Source: Halomonas cerina (GTDB lineage: Bacteria > Pseudomonadota > Gammaproteobacteria > Pseudomonadales > Halomonadaceae). From it: a stretch of 44,276 nucleotides of DNA. Location: NCBI RefSeq assembly GCF_014192215.1, contig NZ_JACHXP010000025.1:1-44276 (forward strand), in the 5' to 3' direction. The first letter of the stretch is position 1. Every line of letters begins with the position of its first letter. The translations under genes and the position numbers were made by a program. A model generated the notes under the pieces. The model saw only the letters and a program-made list of their open reading frames with translations. It was not told the DNA's origin and searched no databases. Below are positions 8,864-16,986 of this stretch, in pieces.

Positions 8864-9363
8864 GGGGTCTTCTCCTCGCGCAGTTGCTGGATGGCACGGA
8901 TGACGATGGCGATGGCCTGCAGCAGGATCAGCATGGCGGCGATGACGATCACCGCCTTCACCGGATAGACGGGAATCGCCACCATGCCATAGGTGGTCTC
9001 GCTGCGGCTGAAGGAGCGCATGAAGAAGTCCCAGCCCAGGGTGAGCAGCATCCAGATGAAGGGCACGAAAAAGATCAGGTAGCCGATGATCTCGAGGGCG
9101 GCCTGCTTGCGGCGCGACAACAGCCGCTTGAGGACGTCGACCTCCACGTGGGCATGGTGGCGCAGCCCGTAGGCGGCCATCAGCATGAAGTGGACGCCGA
9201 ACAGCATCTTGGTGACATCGAAGGCCCAGTCACTGGGGCGCCCGATGAAGAAGCGCATGGCGATGTCGTAGATCACGATCAGGGTGATCACGGCGATCAG
9301 CGGAGCGATCAGGCGACCGAATCCCTCGTTGAGGGTATCGATGGCCTTGGCAATGGCGTTCAT
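8860..9363 (-). CDS. TRAP transporter small permease (DctQ family)
   Basis: Four-helix membrane partner of DctM, 167 residues. It starts MNAIAKAIDTLNEGFGRLIA, then has a first helix PLIAVITLIVIYDIAMRFFI, a second around FGVHFMLMAAYGLRHHAHVEVDV (the conserved AYxxRxxxHVRVD-like motif of the family), a third IIGYLIFFVPFIWMLLTLGW, and a fourth VKAVIVIAAMLILLQAIAIV. It is the middle gene of the operon, 106 bp downstream of dctP with a strong hairpin between them, and overlaps dctM by 4 bp. Confidence 0.93.
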   Translation of the reverse strand: MNAIAKAIDTLNEGFGRLIAPLIAVITLIVIYDIAMRFFIGRPSDWAFDVTKMLFGVHFMLMAAYGLRHHAHVEVDVLKRLLSRRKQAALEIIGYLIFFVPFIWMLLTLGWDFFMRSFSRSETTYGMVAIPVYPVKAVIVIAAMLILLQAIAIVIRAIQQLREEKTP

Positions 9364-9401
9364 GAGCGAGGATCTCGTGAATCAGTGGGAACACGACCGT
9401 C

Positions 9402-9430
9402 GGCCGGCCAGCGCGGGGCGCTGGCCGGCC
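9402..9430. promoter_or_regulatory. Intercistronic hairpin between dctP and dctQ
   Basis: A perfect 13-bp GC-only-plus-one stem, GGCCGGCCAGCGC / GCGCTGGCCGGCC, has a 3-nt loop. No T-run follows on the minus strand. It sits 39 bp after the binding-protein stop codon and 39 bp before dctQ. Similar stems after periplasmic-binding-protein genes are known to protect the upstream mRNA and limit read-through, giving excess binding protein over permease. That role is inferred here. Confidence 0.65.
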
Positions 9431-9469
9431 AGTGGACCTTCCGATAGAGAAAAGGCCCTGGCGATTGCC

Positions 9470-10573
9470 TTACATGCAGGCCTCGATTTCCTCCAGGGGC
9501 GGGAGGTCATCGATGACGCGGCTCATGTTGTAAGGCACCGAGATATCACGCCAGTGGGCGTAGTGCTGAAGGTAGCTGATCATGGAGTGGTAGATCTTGG
9601 CGTGCATCGGGTCCTCGCAGGCCCCCTGCACGATCACCTCGTTGGTGATGTCCTGGATCTCGGCCAGGTCGTCCTCGGAGAGCTGGTGGATCTCGGTGCC
9701 ATCCTCCTTGAACTTCACCGTCCCCTCGGTGGACTGGCGTTCGGACCAGGCCAGCGACCAGGCCATGGTAGCCTCGGCGGCGATCTTGAGCGTCTCCTGG
9801 GTCTCCTCAGAGAGGGCGTCCCAGGCGTCCTGGTTGATCATCACGCCGAACACGCTGGCGGACTGGTGCCAGCCCGGTACGGACCAGTAGTCGGCCACTT
9901 CGCTGAAGCCCGCCTTGTAATCCACGCCCGGCGTGGAGAACTCGGCCGCGTCGACCACGCCGCGCTCGATGGCCTGGTAGATCTCGCCGCCGGCCAGGGT
10001 GACCTGGGAGCCGCCGAGCTGTTCGAGCACGCGACCCTGGTCACGACCGGAGAGGCGCAGGCGCTTGCCTTCCAGGTCGGCGATGCTCTCGATAGGGGTG
10101 TTGCCGCGGAAACCGGACTCGTTGTTGGTGATACCGTAGGGCAGGTAGACCATGTTGTATTGGCCGTAGACCTCCTGGTAGAGCTCCCAGCCACCCCACT
10201 GCATGATCCAGTTCAGATAGTCGACCCCGTTGAACAGGCTGGTGGTGGTGGCCAACGGCGAGAAGGCCGGGCTGTAGCCGGCCCAGTAGCCGGGCCAGTC
10301 GCCGGCGGCCTCGATGCTGCCGGTCTGGGTGGCATCGAAGACCTCGGTGCCGGGCATCAGGGTGCCGCCGGCGCGGAACTCGATCGTAAGCTCGTCGCCG
10401 ACCAGGTGGTTGACCAGTTCGACCCAGTGGCGGTCGATCTGGATCAGGTCCAGGTTGTCCGGCCAGGTGGTGGTCATGGTCCACTGCTCCTGGGCCTGGG
10501 CGGTGGAGCTCACGGCCGCAAAGGCGATGCCCGCCGCCAGACCGGTGAGGCTGAAGTGCGCGATCTTGTGCAT
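9470..10573 (-). CDS. TRAP transporter substrate-binding protein (DctP family)
   Basis: Periplasmic solute receptor of the TRAP system, 367 residues from the ATG at 10573, which follows a GGGAG site. The longer open frame lacks a signal peptide. The N-terminus is a clear signal peptide (MHKIAHFSLTGLAAGIAFAA, cleavage near STAQAQE). It resembles the TakP/FcbT1 subgroup of DctP proteins (YWAGYSPAFSPLATTTSLF, then DYLNWIMQWGGWELYQEVY), whose known ligands are 2-oxo acids, mannitol-type and aromatic acids. The conserved carboxylate-binding region is around LRLSGRDQGRVLEQLG. The ligand cannot be assigned from sequence alone. It is the first gene of the operon and divergent from tmcA. Confidence 0.92.
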   Translation of the reverse strand: MHKIAHFSLTGLAAGIAFAAVSSTAQAQEQWTMTTTWPDNLDLIQIDRHWVELVNHLVGDELTIEFRAGGTLMPGTEVFDATQTGSIEAAGDWPGYWAGYSPAFSPLATTTSLFNGVDYLNWIMQWGGWELYQEVYGQYNMVYLPYGITNNESGFRGNTPIESIADLEGKRLRLSGRDQGRVLEQLGGSQVTLAGGEIYQAIERGVVDAAEFSTPGVDYKAGFSEVADYWSVPGWHQSASVFGVMINQDAWDALSEETQETLKIAAEATMAWSLAWSERQSTEGTVKFKEDGTEIHQLSEDDLAEIQDITNEVIVQGACEDPMHAKIYHSMISYLQHYAHWRDISVPYNMSRVIDDLPPLEEIEACM

Positions 10574-10919
10574 GATGTGCTGCTCCCTGTGGGTTGTTCC
10601 GCTAGTCGAGACGCGCCGAGCCGGGACCCTGCCTGTCCGACGCCCTCCCGGCGACCGGTAGCCATGCCCAGGCAGAGGGCCCGGCGGGCAGGCTGCCAAA
10701 TCAAGCTAGCATGAGCCGACACGAATGATCGACAATCGCGCCGAGGCCGCTGACCGACCGGTCGAGCCCGCTTTCCATGCCGGTTGTTATCCTGAAACTC
10801 CTTGGTTATCAGTCGTATAAAACGAGGGTATGACCATCATGTTGCACTGCCGAAGACCATGGGCGCGTTGAATACCCTGGCCAGTCCCTACCAAAGTTCA
10901 AGCCGAGACGGAGCCGGCC
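10574..10919. other. Intergenic region between dctP and tmcA
   Basis: A 346-bp divergent spacer without a convincing gene. It contains a 10-bp perfect palindrome CGACCGGTCG (10755-10764), a possible operator, and an A/T-rich stretch near 10807-10822 that could belong to the tmcA promoter. I could not fit well-spaced -35/-10 elements for either gene. Confidence 0.4.
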
Positions 10920-13106
10920 ATGCCCGCTGATGCCCTCTCCTTGCTGCTGGCCCACCGCCGTGACCTCGCCGCCCGCCGCTGGCGGGGGCTGGTGTGGATC
11001 CATGCCGCGGCCGGGGTGGGCATCGAGCGGGCGCTGGGCCTGTGGCACGCCGTGGGCTGGTGGGCCCCGCTGTGGATCGGCCCCGAGGCGCCGGCGGGGC
11101 TCGACCCAGCCCGGCAGTTGCCCCCCTCCCGGGCCCGCACCCGGCTGGGGGGCGAGCACGACCTGGTGGTCATCGACGCCAGCACCGAGGCGGCCGGCTT
11201 CGACCCGGATGCCTTCGGGGCGCTCTCCGGCACCTTGTGCGCCGGTGGCCTGCTGGTGCTGATCACCCCCGACGACTGGGGCGTGCGGCCCGACGCCGAC
11301 TATGCGCGACTGGCCGAGCATCCCTGGCGGCCAAATCAGTTGACCACCCGCTACCTGGCCCGCCTGGCCCGGCGGCTGGCGGCTGAACCGGCGGTGATCC
11401 GCTGGCAGGGCGAGACACCCGAGGTGCCCTCCCTGGCGCCAGGCGTCGAGGGCGAGCCGTCCGCCTCGAGCGGAGGCGAGGACCCGGACTATCTGACCGC
11501 CGACCAGGCCGAGGCGGTGGCACGGCTGACCCGGTTGCGCCGTCGACGGCCCCTGGTCCTCACCGCCGATCGCGGGCGGGGCAAGACGGCGGCCCTGGGC
11601 ATCGCCTGCGCGCGCCTGCTTGCCCGGGGCGCAGCGGCAGGGGAGGCCTCGGTGATCCTGGTCACCGCACCGCGGCCCTCGGCGGTGACGGGACTGTTCG
11701 AGCGCCTGGCGGCCCTCTGCCCTGATGGTGAGCAACAGGGCCACCGCTTTCGGGTGGGGGCGGGCAGCGTGCAGTTCCTGGCTCCCGACGAGCTGGCGGC
11801 CCGTGTCGCCCGCGATGAGGTCGGTGGACCGGGCAGCTGGCTGTTGGTCGACGAGGCCGCGGCCATCCCGGCGGCCCTGCTGGGGCAGTGGCTCGCTGCC
11901 TTCCCGCGGATCGCCTTCGCCACCACGGTGCATGGCTACGAGGGCTCGGGGCGTGGCTTCGCCCTGCGCTTTCGCGAGCGCCTGGATCGGCTTACCCCGG
12001 CCTGGCGGGCCCTGCACCTGACCGAGCCGATCCGCTGGGCCGCGGGGGATCCCCTGGAGGCGATTACCACACGGCTGCTGATGCTGGATGCCGAGCCGCC
12101 ACCGGCCTCGGGTGATGTCCCCGGCCGCCGGGTCGCCGACCGGGAGGCGCTGGCCCGCGACGAGCCGCGCCTGAGAGCGCTGTTCGGCCTGCTGGTCCAG
12201 GCCCATTATCGCACTACCCCCGCCGACCTGCGGCGGCTGCTCGATGGCCCCGGGACGCGCATCGTGAGCCTCGAGGCCTCGGCTGGCCCCCAAGCGGTGG
12301 TGGTCACCGGTGATGAGGGGGGCTTTGGCAGCGAGTTGGCCGAGCGGGTGGCCCGGGGCGAGCGTCGCCCGCGGGGGCACCTGCTGGCCCAGTCGCTGGC
12401 CGCCCATGCCGGCGAGCGAACGGCGCTGATGGCGCGCCTGCGTCGGGTGTCGCGTATCGCCGTGCACCCCGGTCGACGCCGCGAGGGGCTGGGGCGGCAC
12501 CTGCTGGCCGCGGAGCGTGAGGCGGCCTGGGACGACGGCATCGACCTGCTGGGCGCAAGCTTTGGTGCCGAGCCCGTGCTGATCGCCTTCTGGCAGGCCA
12601 ACGGCTTTCGTGCCGTGCGGCTGGGGCTGACCCGCGAGACCGCCACCGGCGAGCATGCACTGATGGTCGTGGCACCCGTGAGCCCAGCCGGCGAGGTGCT
12701 AGCCGAGCGTCTGGCTCGGCGCTTCCATCGCCAGCTGCCGGGCCTTCTGGCCTTCGAGCTGCGCGAACTGGCGCCGGACGTGGCCCTGGTCCTGCTGGCC
12801 GAGGCAGGGGCCGAGCCGAGTGCAGCCGACGACGCCCGGGACCTCGAGGACGTGGCCCATGGCCACCGTGACCCCGCCTTGGCCCGGCCCGCCCTGCAGG
12901 GCCTGCTCCGGCGGGCCGCGGTGGCCGGCCAGCGCGATGCCGACCTGGCGCTACTGGTCGCCTGGGCCTTCCAGGGGCGCGACACGGCCTGGCTGGCCCG
13001 CCAGCTCGGGGTGAGCGGGGGGCGGGAGGTGATGGCGTGGCTGCGGGAAGCGGTGGCGCACCATCTCGACGGGGTGAGCCTTTCCAAGACGGGAGACGGC
13101 CGGTAG
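10920..13106 (+). CDS. tmcA: tRNA(Met) cytidine N4-acetyltransferase
   Basis: Forms N4-acetylcytidine at the wobble base of elongator tRNA-Met, using acetyl-CoA and ATP. It has 728 residues against about 670 in E. coli. Order of parts: N-terminal DUF1726-like domain (about 1-190), RecD-like helicase/ATPase with Walker A in DRGRGKTAALG (near 214) and DEAH-like LLVDEAAAIP (near 308), GNAT acetyltransferase with RIAVHPGRRREGLGRHLL (near 511), and a C-terminal tRNA-binding region. A GGAG site 6 bp before the ATG supports the start. pepD follows after 30 bp on the same strand, so the two may be cotranscribed. Confidence 0.95.
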   Translation: MPADALSLLLAHRRDLAARRWRGLVWIHAAAGVGIERALGLWHAVGWWAPLWIGPEAPAGLDPARQLPPSRARTRLGGEHDLVVIDASTEAAGFDPDAFGALSGTLCAGGLLVLITPDDWGVRPDADYARLAEHPWRPNQLTTRYLARLARRLAAEPAVIRWQGETPEVPSLAPGVEGEPSASSGGEDPDYLTADQAEAVARLTRLRRRRPLVLTADRGRGKTAALGIACARLLARGAAAGEASVILVTAPRPSAVTGLFERLAALCPDGEQQGHRFRVGAGSVQFLAPDELAARVARDEVGGPGSWLLVDEAAAIPAALLGQWLAAFPRIAFATTVHGYEGSGRGFALRFRERLDRLTPAWRALHLTEPIRWAAGDPLEAITTRLLMLDAEPPPASGDVPGRRVADREALARDEPRLRALFGLLVQAHYRTTPADLRRLLDGPGTRIVSLEASAGPQAVVVTGDEGGFGSELAERVARGERRPRGHLLAQSLAAHAGERTALMARLRRVSRIAVHPGRRREGLGRHLLAAEREAAWDDGIDLLGASFGAEPVLIAFWQANGFRAVRLGLTRETATGEHALMVVAPVSPAGEVLAERLARRFHRQLPGLLAFELRELAPDVALVLLAEAGAEPSAADDARDLEDVAHGHRDPALARPALQGLLRRAAVAGQRDADLALLVAWAFQGRDTAWLARQLGVSGGREVMAWLREAVAHHLDGVSLSKTGDGR

Positions 13107-13136
13107 AGTCAACGGGTCCACGGCAAGAAGACGCCC

Positions 13137-14606
13137 ATGAACGCCCATCTCGAGCAGCTCTCGCCGGCGCCGCTGTGGCGCCACTTCCGCACCCTGTGCG
13201 ATACGCCACGACCCTCCGGCCACGAGGCGGCCCTGGTGACCACCCTGCAGCGCTGGGCCGACGGCCTGGGCCTGGCCCATGACCGCGACGCCTTCGGCAA
13301 CCTGCGCATCCGCAAGGCCGCCTCTCCGGGCCACGAGCAGGCCCCCGGGGTGATCCTGCAGGGTCACCTGGACATGGTGGCCCAGGCCAATGCCGATCAT
13401 CCCCACGACTTCACCCGCGACCCCATCGAGACCTATGTGGAGGCCGGCTGGCTGCACGCCCGCCACACCACCCTGGGGGCCGACAACGGCCTGGGCGTGG
13501 CCGCGGCCCTGGCGATCCTTGAAGACGAGACCCTGGTGCATGGCCCCTTGGAGGCCCTGTTCACCCTGGAAGAAGAGTCCTCCATGGGGGGCGCCCTGAA
13601 TCTGGCCGAGGATTGGCTCGAGGGGCGTCTGCTGCTCAACCTGGACTCCGAGGATCGCGGTCAGGTCTACATCGGCTGCGCCGGCGGTGCCGATGTCATC
13701 GTCGATGCCCGGCTGCACACCGAGCCGCTGGCCGAGGGTGAGCGGGCCGTGTGCCTTGCGCTTACCGGGCTGACCGGGGGGCATTCCGGCATCGACATTC
13801 ACAAGGGGCGGGGCAACGCCAACCGCCTGCTGGTGCGGGTGCTGCGCCGGCTCGAGGCCTTCGGCGCCCGGCTGGCCGACTACCGAGGCGGCACGCTGCG
13901 CAATGCCCTGCCCCGGGAGGCCTTCGCCATCCTGGCGCTGCCGGCCGAGGAACTCGAGCCGGTCCGCACCCGGCTGGCAGCCCTGGAAGGGGAGCTGCGT
14001 GCCGAGCTGGCCGGCGTCGACGAGGGCGTGACCCTGAGCCTCGCGCCCTGCGAGACGCCGCCTGAGACGGTACTGACGCTGCATGCCAGCCAGCTGCTGG
14101 TGGCCGCCCTGCATGCGGCGCCCTGTGGCGTCGAGCGGATGAGCGTCGAGATCCCCGGCGTGGTGGAGACCTCCAATAACCTGGGCGTGGTCAGCCTGGC
14201 GGACGGACGCTTGCATCTCTGCGCCCTGGTGCGCTCACTGCGTGACAGCGCCACGGCCGGTCTCGCCGACCGCTTCCGGGCGCTGTTCGAGCTGATCGGC
14301 GCGCGTACCCGGGTCGAGAATGCCTACCCGGGCTGGACGCCGGATCCGGAGAGTCCGCTACTGGCCCGCTTCTGCCGGCTGCATCGCCAGCGTCTGGGGG
14401 CCGATCCCGAGGTCAAGGTGATCCACGCCGGCCTGGAGTGCGGCATCCTCGGTGGCAAGTACCCACACCTGGAGATGATCTCCTTCGGCCCGCAGATCCG
14501 CGGGGCCCACTCGCCTGACGAGCGGGTGGAGCTCGCCTCGGTGGAGGAGTTCTGGGGCCTGCTGCGGGCGCTGGTCGAGGACCTGGCGGTCTCGCCGGAT
14601 CACTGA
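13137..14606 (+). CDS. pepD: Aminoacyl-histidine dipeptidase (M20, PepD)
   Basis: Cytosolic di-zinc dipeptidase of family M20 that hydrolyses Xaa-His and other dipeptides. The 489 residues match PepD length. Metal and catalytic motifs are in order: HLDMV (His-x-Asp, near 77), TLGADNGLGVA (bridging Asp, near 116), FTLEEESSMGG (catalytic Glu and metal Glu, near 146), NLDSED, and a C-terminal His in FGPQIRGAHSPDERV. The dimerisation (lid) domain contains GLTGGHSGIDIHKGRGNAN. The start ATG lies 30 bp after tmcA with only a weak purine-rich site. It converges on the repeat-protein gene with a 36-bp gap. Confidence 0.95.
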   Translation: MNAHLEQLSPAPLWRHFRTLCDTPRPSGHEAALVTTLQRWADGLGLAHDRDAFGNLRIRKAASPGHEQAPGVILQGHLDMVAQANADHPHDFTRDPIETYVEAGWLHARHTTLGADNGLGVAAALAILEDETLVHGPLEALFTLEEESSMGGALNLAEDWLEGRLLLNLDSEDRGQVYIGCAGGADVIVDARLHTEPLAEGERAVCLALTGLTGGHSGIDIHKGRGNANRLLVRVLRRLEAFGARLADYRGGTLRNALPREAFAILALPAEELEPVRTRLAALEGELRAELAGVDEGVTLSLAPCETPPETVLTLHASQLLVAALHAAPCGVERMSVEIPGVVETSNNLGVVSLADGRLHLCALVRSLRDSATAGLADRFRALFELIGARTRVENAYPGWTPDPESPLLARFCRLHRQRLGADPEVKVIHAGLECGILGGKYPHLEMISFGPQIRGAHSPDERVELASVEEFWGLLRALVEDLAVSPDH

Positions 14607-14642
14607 TCCATTCAGGAGAGCCCACCAGGCCCCGGGCTGAGC

Positions 14643-15161
14643 CTAGTCGATGCGTATCCGGAAGCTCGGCCCGTGCCGCGACGGGGCCCGGTAGCGCCGC
14701 TGGTCGAAGCGGTGGTTCGGCAAGTGCAGCGGTCGGCGAGGCGCGATGCCCTTCGGCGTCAGATGCCGGCCGGAGCGAAAGCCTCCCCGGTGGTGGCGGT
14801 TGTCGCGCAGGAAGGGCCTGCTGTAATGGCGCGGATGGCCTCGATTGTCGTCGCGCAGGAAGGGCCTGCTGTAATGGCGCGGATGGCCTCGATTGTCGCG
14901 CAGGAAGGGCCTGCTGTAATGGCGCGGATGGCCTCGATTGTCGCGCAGGAGGGGCCTGCTGTAATGGCGCAGGCGGCGGTTATCCCGCAGGAAGGGCCGG
15001 TAGTGACGCTGGCGTGGGTCGGCGCTATAGCGCAGGTGGTCGGCGCCGGAGAGCTGGGCGTGGTAGCCGCCATGGCGCGAGTGATCGGCCAGGGCCGGGG
15101 TGGCGATGATCAGGGCGATGGCCAGGCCCAGCAGCGGTGCCATCAAGAGACGCAGGCGCAT
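14643..15161 (-). CDS. Secreted Arg/His-rich tandem-repeat protein
   Basis: I do not recognise a family. The 172-residue product begins with a clear signal peptide (MRLRLLMAPLLGLAIALIIA, cleavage after TPALA) and has a strong ribosome site AGGAGG 7 bp before the ATG. The body is very basic and contains about five tandem units of the type HYSRPFLRDNRGHPR, encoded by near-identical 45-bp DNA repeats. The C-terminus is also Arg/His/Pro-rich (PSRHGPSFRIRID). No cysteine and no enzyme motif is visible. Unit spacing changes from 15 to 16 residues in one copy (an extra Asp). A periplasmic or secreted polycationic protein, perhaps binding metal or polyanions, is a guess. The antisense strand is also open through the repeats but lacks a signal peptide and a ribosome site. 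Confidence 0.72.
   Translation of the reverse strand: MRLRLLMAPLLGLAIALIIATPALADHSRHGGYHAQLSGADHLRYSADPRQRHYRPFLRDNRRLRHYSRPLLRDNRGHPRHYSRPFLRDNRGHPRHYSRPFLRDDNRGHPRHYSRPFLRDNRHHRGGFRSGRHLTPKGIAPRRPLHLPNHRFDQRRYRAPSRHGPSFRIRID
14803..14984. repeat. 45-bp coding tandem repeat
   Basis: On the plus strand units start at 14803 (48 bp, with one duplicated triplet TCG), 14851 (45 bp), 14896 (45 bp) and 14941 (about 44 bp, diverged), plus a weaker fifth unit to about 15015. The near-identity of the first three copies indicates recent slippage or unequal crossover. The period is a multiple of three and no spacers are present, so this is a coding minisatellite inside the repeat-protein gene. Confidence 0.85.
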
Positions 15162-15336
15162 AAGGTGTCCTCCTGGAATGGTGACCGGATTCCCCCTTGG
15201 CGTTCCCTGTGTTTCAGTATACGTCGCCGTCGATCACTCGATAGCGGTGTTTGCTAATATGTGCCGGCTTCCACGCTGTCTCCCCATTTGCCCGCCCAAC
15301 GGAGCGCTTCGGGTCGCGGGACCATGACAAGGCGCC

Positions 15337-15355
15337 GCCCCTGGTTGCCAGGGGC
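15337..15355. terminator. Hairpin downstream of dps
   Basis: An 8-bp perfect stem, GCCCCTGG / CCAGGGGC, with a TTG loop lies 27 bp past the dps stop codon. There is only a poor T-tract on the minus strand, so it may be a weak terminator or a 3'-end stabiliser. The rest of the 15162-15381 gap shows no gene. Confidence 0.45.
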
Positions 15356-15381
15356 AGTGCTCGACGCTCGGTCGTCATGGA

Positions 15382-15855
15382 TCACCCCAGGTAGGCGTCC
15401 AGCATCCAGACGGTCTTCTCCTGCTCGCGAATGTAGTCTCCGGCCTGGGCCGCGGTACCCTCGTCATCGGCATCGGAGGCCAACGAGAGCAGCTCCCGCT
15501 GCAGCTCGATCAGCGTCTGGTAGCCCTGGAGCACGCCGCGCACGCAGGCCTGGCCCTCGTGCACATGCTTGTCTTCCTGGATGCGCGCGAGCTTCACGTA
15601 GTCGCTGTAGGCGTGCACCGGCGTGTGACCCAGGGTAAGGATCCGCTCGGCGACCTCGTCGACCTTCACCAGCAGGTCGGTATAGAACTCCTCGAACTTC
15701 TCGTGGAGCTGGAAGAACTGCGGTCCCTTCACGTTCCAGTGGTAGCCGCGCACGTTCATGTAGAAGATCTGGTAGTTGGCGAGCAACTCGTTGAGCTTCT
15801 CCGCCAGCTGGCTGGCGCTGGACTCGTAGAGTCCGATCGCGTTGGTGTCGCTCAT
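15382..15855 (-). CDS. dps: Dps-family DNA-protection ferritin
   Basis: Ferritin-like miniferritin that oxidises and stores iron with H2O2 and can coat DNA under starvation or oxidative stress. The ATG at 15855 has a strong AAGGAGG site and gives 157 residues, normal for Dps. The ferroxidase ligands are visible in YHWNVKGPQFFQLHEKF (His) followed by YTDLLVKVDEVAERI (Asp and Glu), the H-x-D-x-E pattern shared across the dodecamer interface. The start nine codons upstream would place the ribosome site inside the gene. A sigma70/sigmaS-like -10 (CTACACT) lies ~55 bp upstream. It is divergent from two lipoprotein genes. Confidence 0.93.
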   Translation of the reverse strand: MSDTNAIGLYESSASQLAEKLNELLANYQIFYMNVRGYHWNVKGPQFFQLHEKFEEFYTDLLVKVDEVAERILTLGHTPVHAYSDYVKLARIQEDKHVHEGQACVRGVLQGYQTLIELQRELLSLASDADDEGTAAQAGDYIREQEKTVWMLDAYLG

Positions 15856-15907
15856 GCAGTGCCTCCTTTCTCGTTTGCTCACGGTTACGCTAAGTGCTTG
15901 GATTCAC

Positions 15908-15936
15908 AGTGTAGGTCGGTGGGGAGCACCGGGTAA
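15908..15936 (-). promoter_or_regulatory. Candidate dps promoter
   Basis: The minus strand shows TTACCC (15931-15936), a 17-bp spacer, and TACACT (15908-15913) preceded by C. CTACACT resembles the CTATACT -10 favoured by sigmaS, which would suit a stationary-phase gene. The -35 match is poor, as is common for sigmaS promoters. Confidence 0.35.
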
Positions 15937-16084
15937 GCAGATTCTTTCCATGGCCGTCATAGCCACTGGCCATGATATGCAGGCGGGAGCGGCCGACTGC
16001 AAGGGGAGAGAGCCGGTTACCGGCAGACGTTTCCCCCACGCTGGCTTCGCGCCTAGACTGAAAGCAACGCTTCTGGAGATCGCC

Positions 16085-16630
16085 ATGCGTGCCTGGATCC
16101 TGGTCATCGTCCTGATGTGGCTCGCCGGCTGCCAGGCTACCCCTTCGACCCTGCCGCAGGCCGAGCCGCTTCCCGCCGAGGCATGTCACTGGCCAGCCCC
16201 CGAGGCGGCGCGCAACGTGACACTCGACGCCGTGGCCTCGGCACTGGAGGAGGAAGGTTTCCTGATCCGCCATACCGACACCGGCCTGGGACTGGTCAGT
16301 GCCGAGCGTAGCCAACGCACCTTCTATCACTATCACGGGATCGATCCCTGGCCACGCCTAGGCGGTTTCGTGTTGGGGGGGCGCGGCCATGTGGCCTCCG
16401 GCGTGATGCTGGGCATCGGAACCGGCATCGGTCCGGTGACCGACGAGGCCACCCGGGTCGAGCGGGTGTCGGTGATGGTGGGCGAGCAAACGCTGCAGGT
16501 GACCCGCGACCTGCGTCTGTTCGGCTGGCGCGGTGACCTGGTGGAGTCGCGTACCGCCAGCGACGCCGATTTCTGCCAGCGTCTGCACACCGCCATCCGC
16601 CTGCAGCTGGCCGGGGAGGTGGCCCGATGA
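16085..16630 (+). CDS. Hypothetical lipoprotein, first of a tandem pair
   Basis: The ATG at 16085 has a GGAG site 7 bp upstream and gives 181 residues with a lipoprotein signal (MRAWILVIVLMWLAGC; lipobox LAGC, Cys-16). I do not recognise the family. After a Pro-rich linker it has NVTLDAVASALEEEGFLIRH, then a Gly-rich hydrophobic middle (GGRGHVASGVMLGIGTGIG) and a beta-rich C-terminus ending FCQRLHTAIRLQLAGEV. The VASALEEEGFLIRHTDTGLG segment parallels EAAGLLMDRGYVIRHGDLEL in the next gene, which it overlaps by 4 bp. The pair probably arose by duplication. Localisation in the outer or inner membrane is inferred. Confidence 0.8.
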   Translation: MRAWILVIVLMWLAGCQATPSTLPQAEPLPAEACHWPAPEAARNVTLDAVASALEEEGFLIRHTDTGLGLVSAERSQRTFYHYHGIDPWPRLGGFVLGGRGHVASGVMLGIGTGIGPVTDEATRVERVSVMVGEQTLQVTRDLRLFGWRGDLVESRTASDADFCQRLHTAIRLQLAGEVAR

Positions 16631-16986
16631 GACACGTGATGGTGGTGGCGGTCCTGCTGGCGGGGTTGGCCGGCTGTGCCACGTCGCCGCCGCCCCCGGT
16701 GCCTCGCACCCTCGACCTGCCGACCCCGCCGGCGCTCACCCTGCGCGAGGCCGCCGGCCTGTTGATGGATCGCGGCTACGTGATCCGTCATGGGGATCTC
16801 GAGCTGGGCCGTCTGGAGGCGGTGCTGGCCCGCTCGCCGGGCTACCGGGTCCGGCTGGAGGTCATGCCGGACACCGGCCAGACGCGGCTTTCCGCAACCG
16901 CCAGCCGAGGCGGCCGGCCGTTGCCGCCGCGAATCCTCGACCCGCTGCTGACGGACCTGCAGTCACGCCTGGGACTTCTCCCCTGA
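16627..16986 (+). CDS. Hypothetical lipoprotein, second of a tandem pair
   Basis: This 119-residue lipoprotein has signal MRHVMVVAVLLAGLAGC (lipobox LAGC) followed by a Pro-rich linker. Its body, LREAAGLLMDRGYVIRHGDL, then VLARSPGYRVRLEVMPDTGQ, aligns by eye with the N-terminal part of the preceding lipoprotein but lacks that protein's Gly-rich segment. It is translationally coupled to the first (ATGA overlap), and its 3' end overlaps the convergent HIT gene by 24 bp. Function unknown. The two may form an envelope complex, which is a guess from coupling and similarity. Confidence 0.78.
   Translation: MRHVMVVAVLLAGLAGCATSPPPPVPRTLDLPTPPALTLREAAGLLMDRGYVIRHGDLELGRLEAVLARSPGYRVRLEVMPDTGQTRLSATASRGGRPLPPRILDPLLTDLQSRLGLLP

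Noticed and set aside
10809..12656. Long minus-strand open frame (about 615 residues) opposite tmcA
   Set aside because: It is an antisense shadow rich in Gly/Gln/Arg with no recognisable domain. TmcA motifs are on the plus strand.
14803..15015. Possible CRISPR-like array
   Set aside because: Units are directly adjacent 45/48-bp coding repeats with no unique spacers and no cas genes nearby.
14673..15257. Plus-strand open frame through the 45-bp repeats (about 194 residues)
   Set aside because: It is antisense to the repeat protein. It lacks a signal peptide and a ribosome site, and is open mainly because the repeat contains no stop in that frame.
15842..16084. N-terminal extension of the first lipoprotein
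   Set aside because: It would place the lipoprotein signal internally and overlap the dps start; ATG 16085 has GGAG and a perfect lipobox position.
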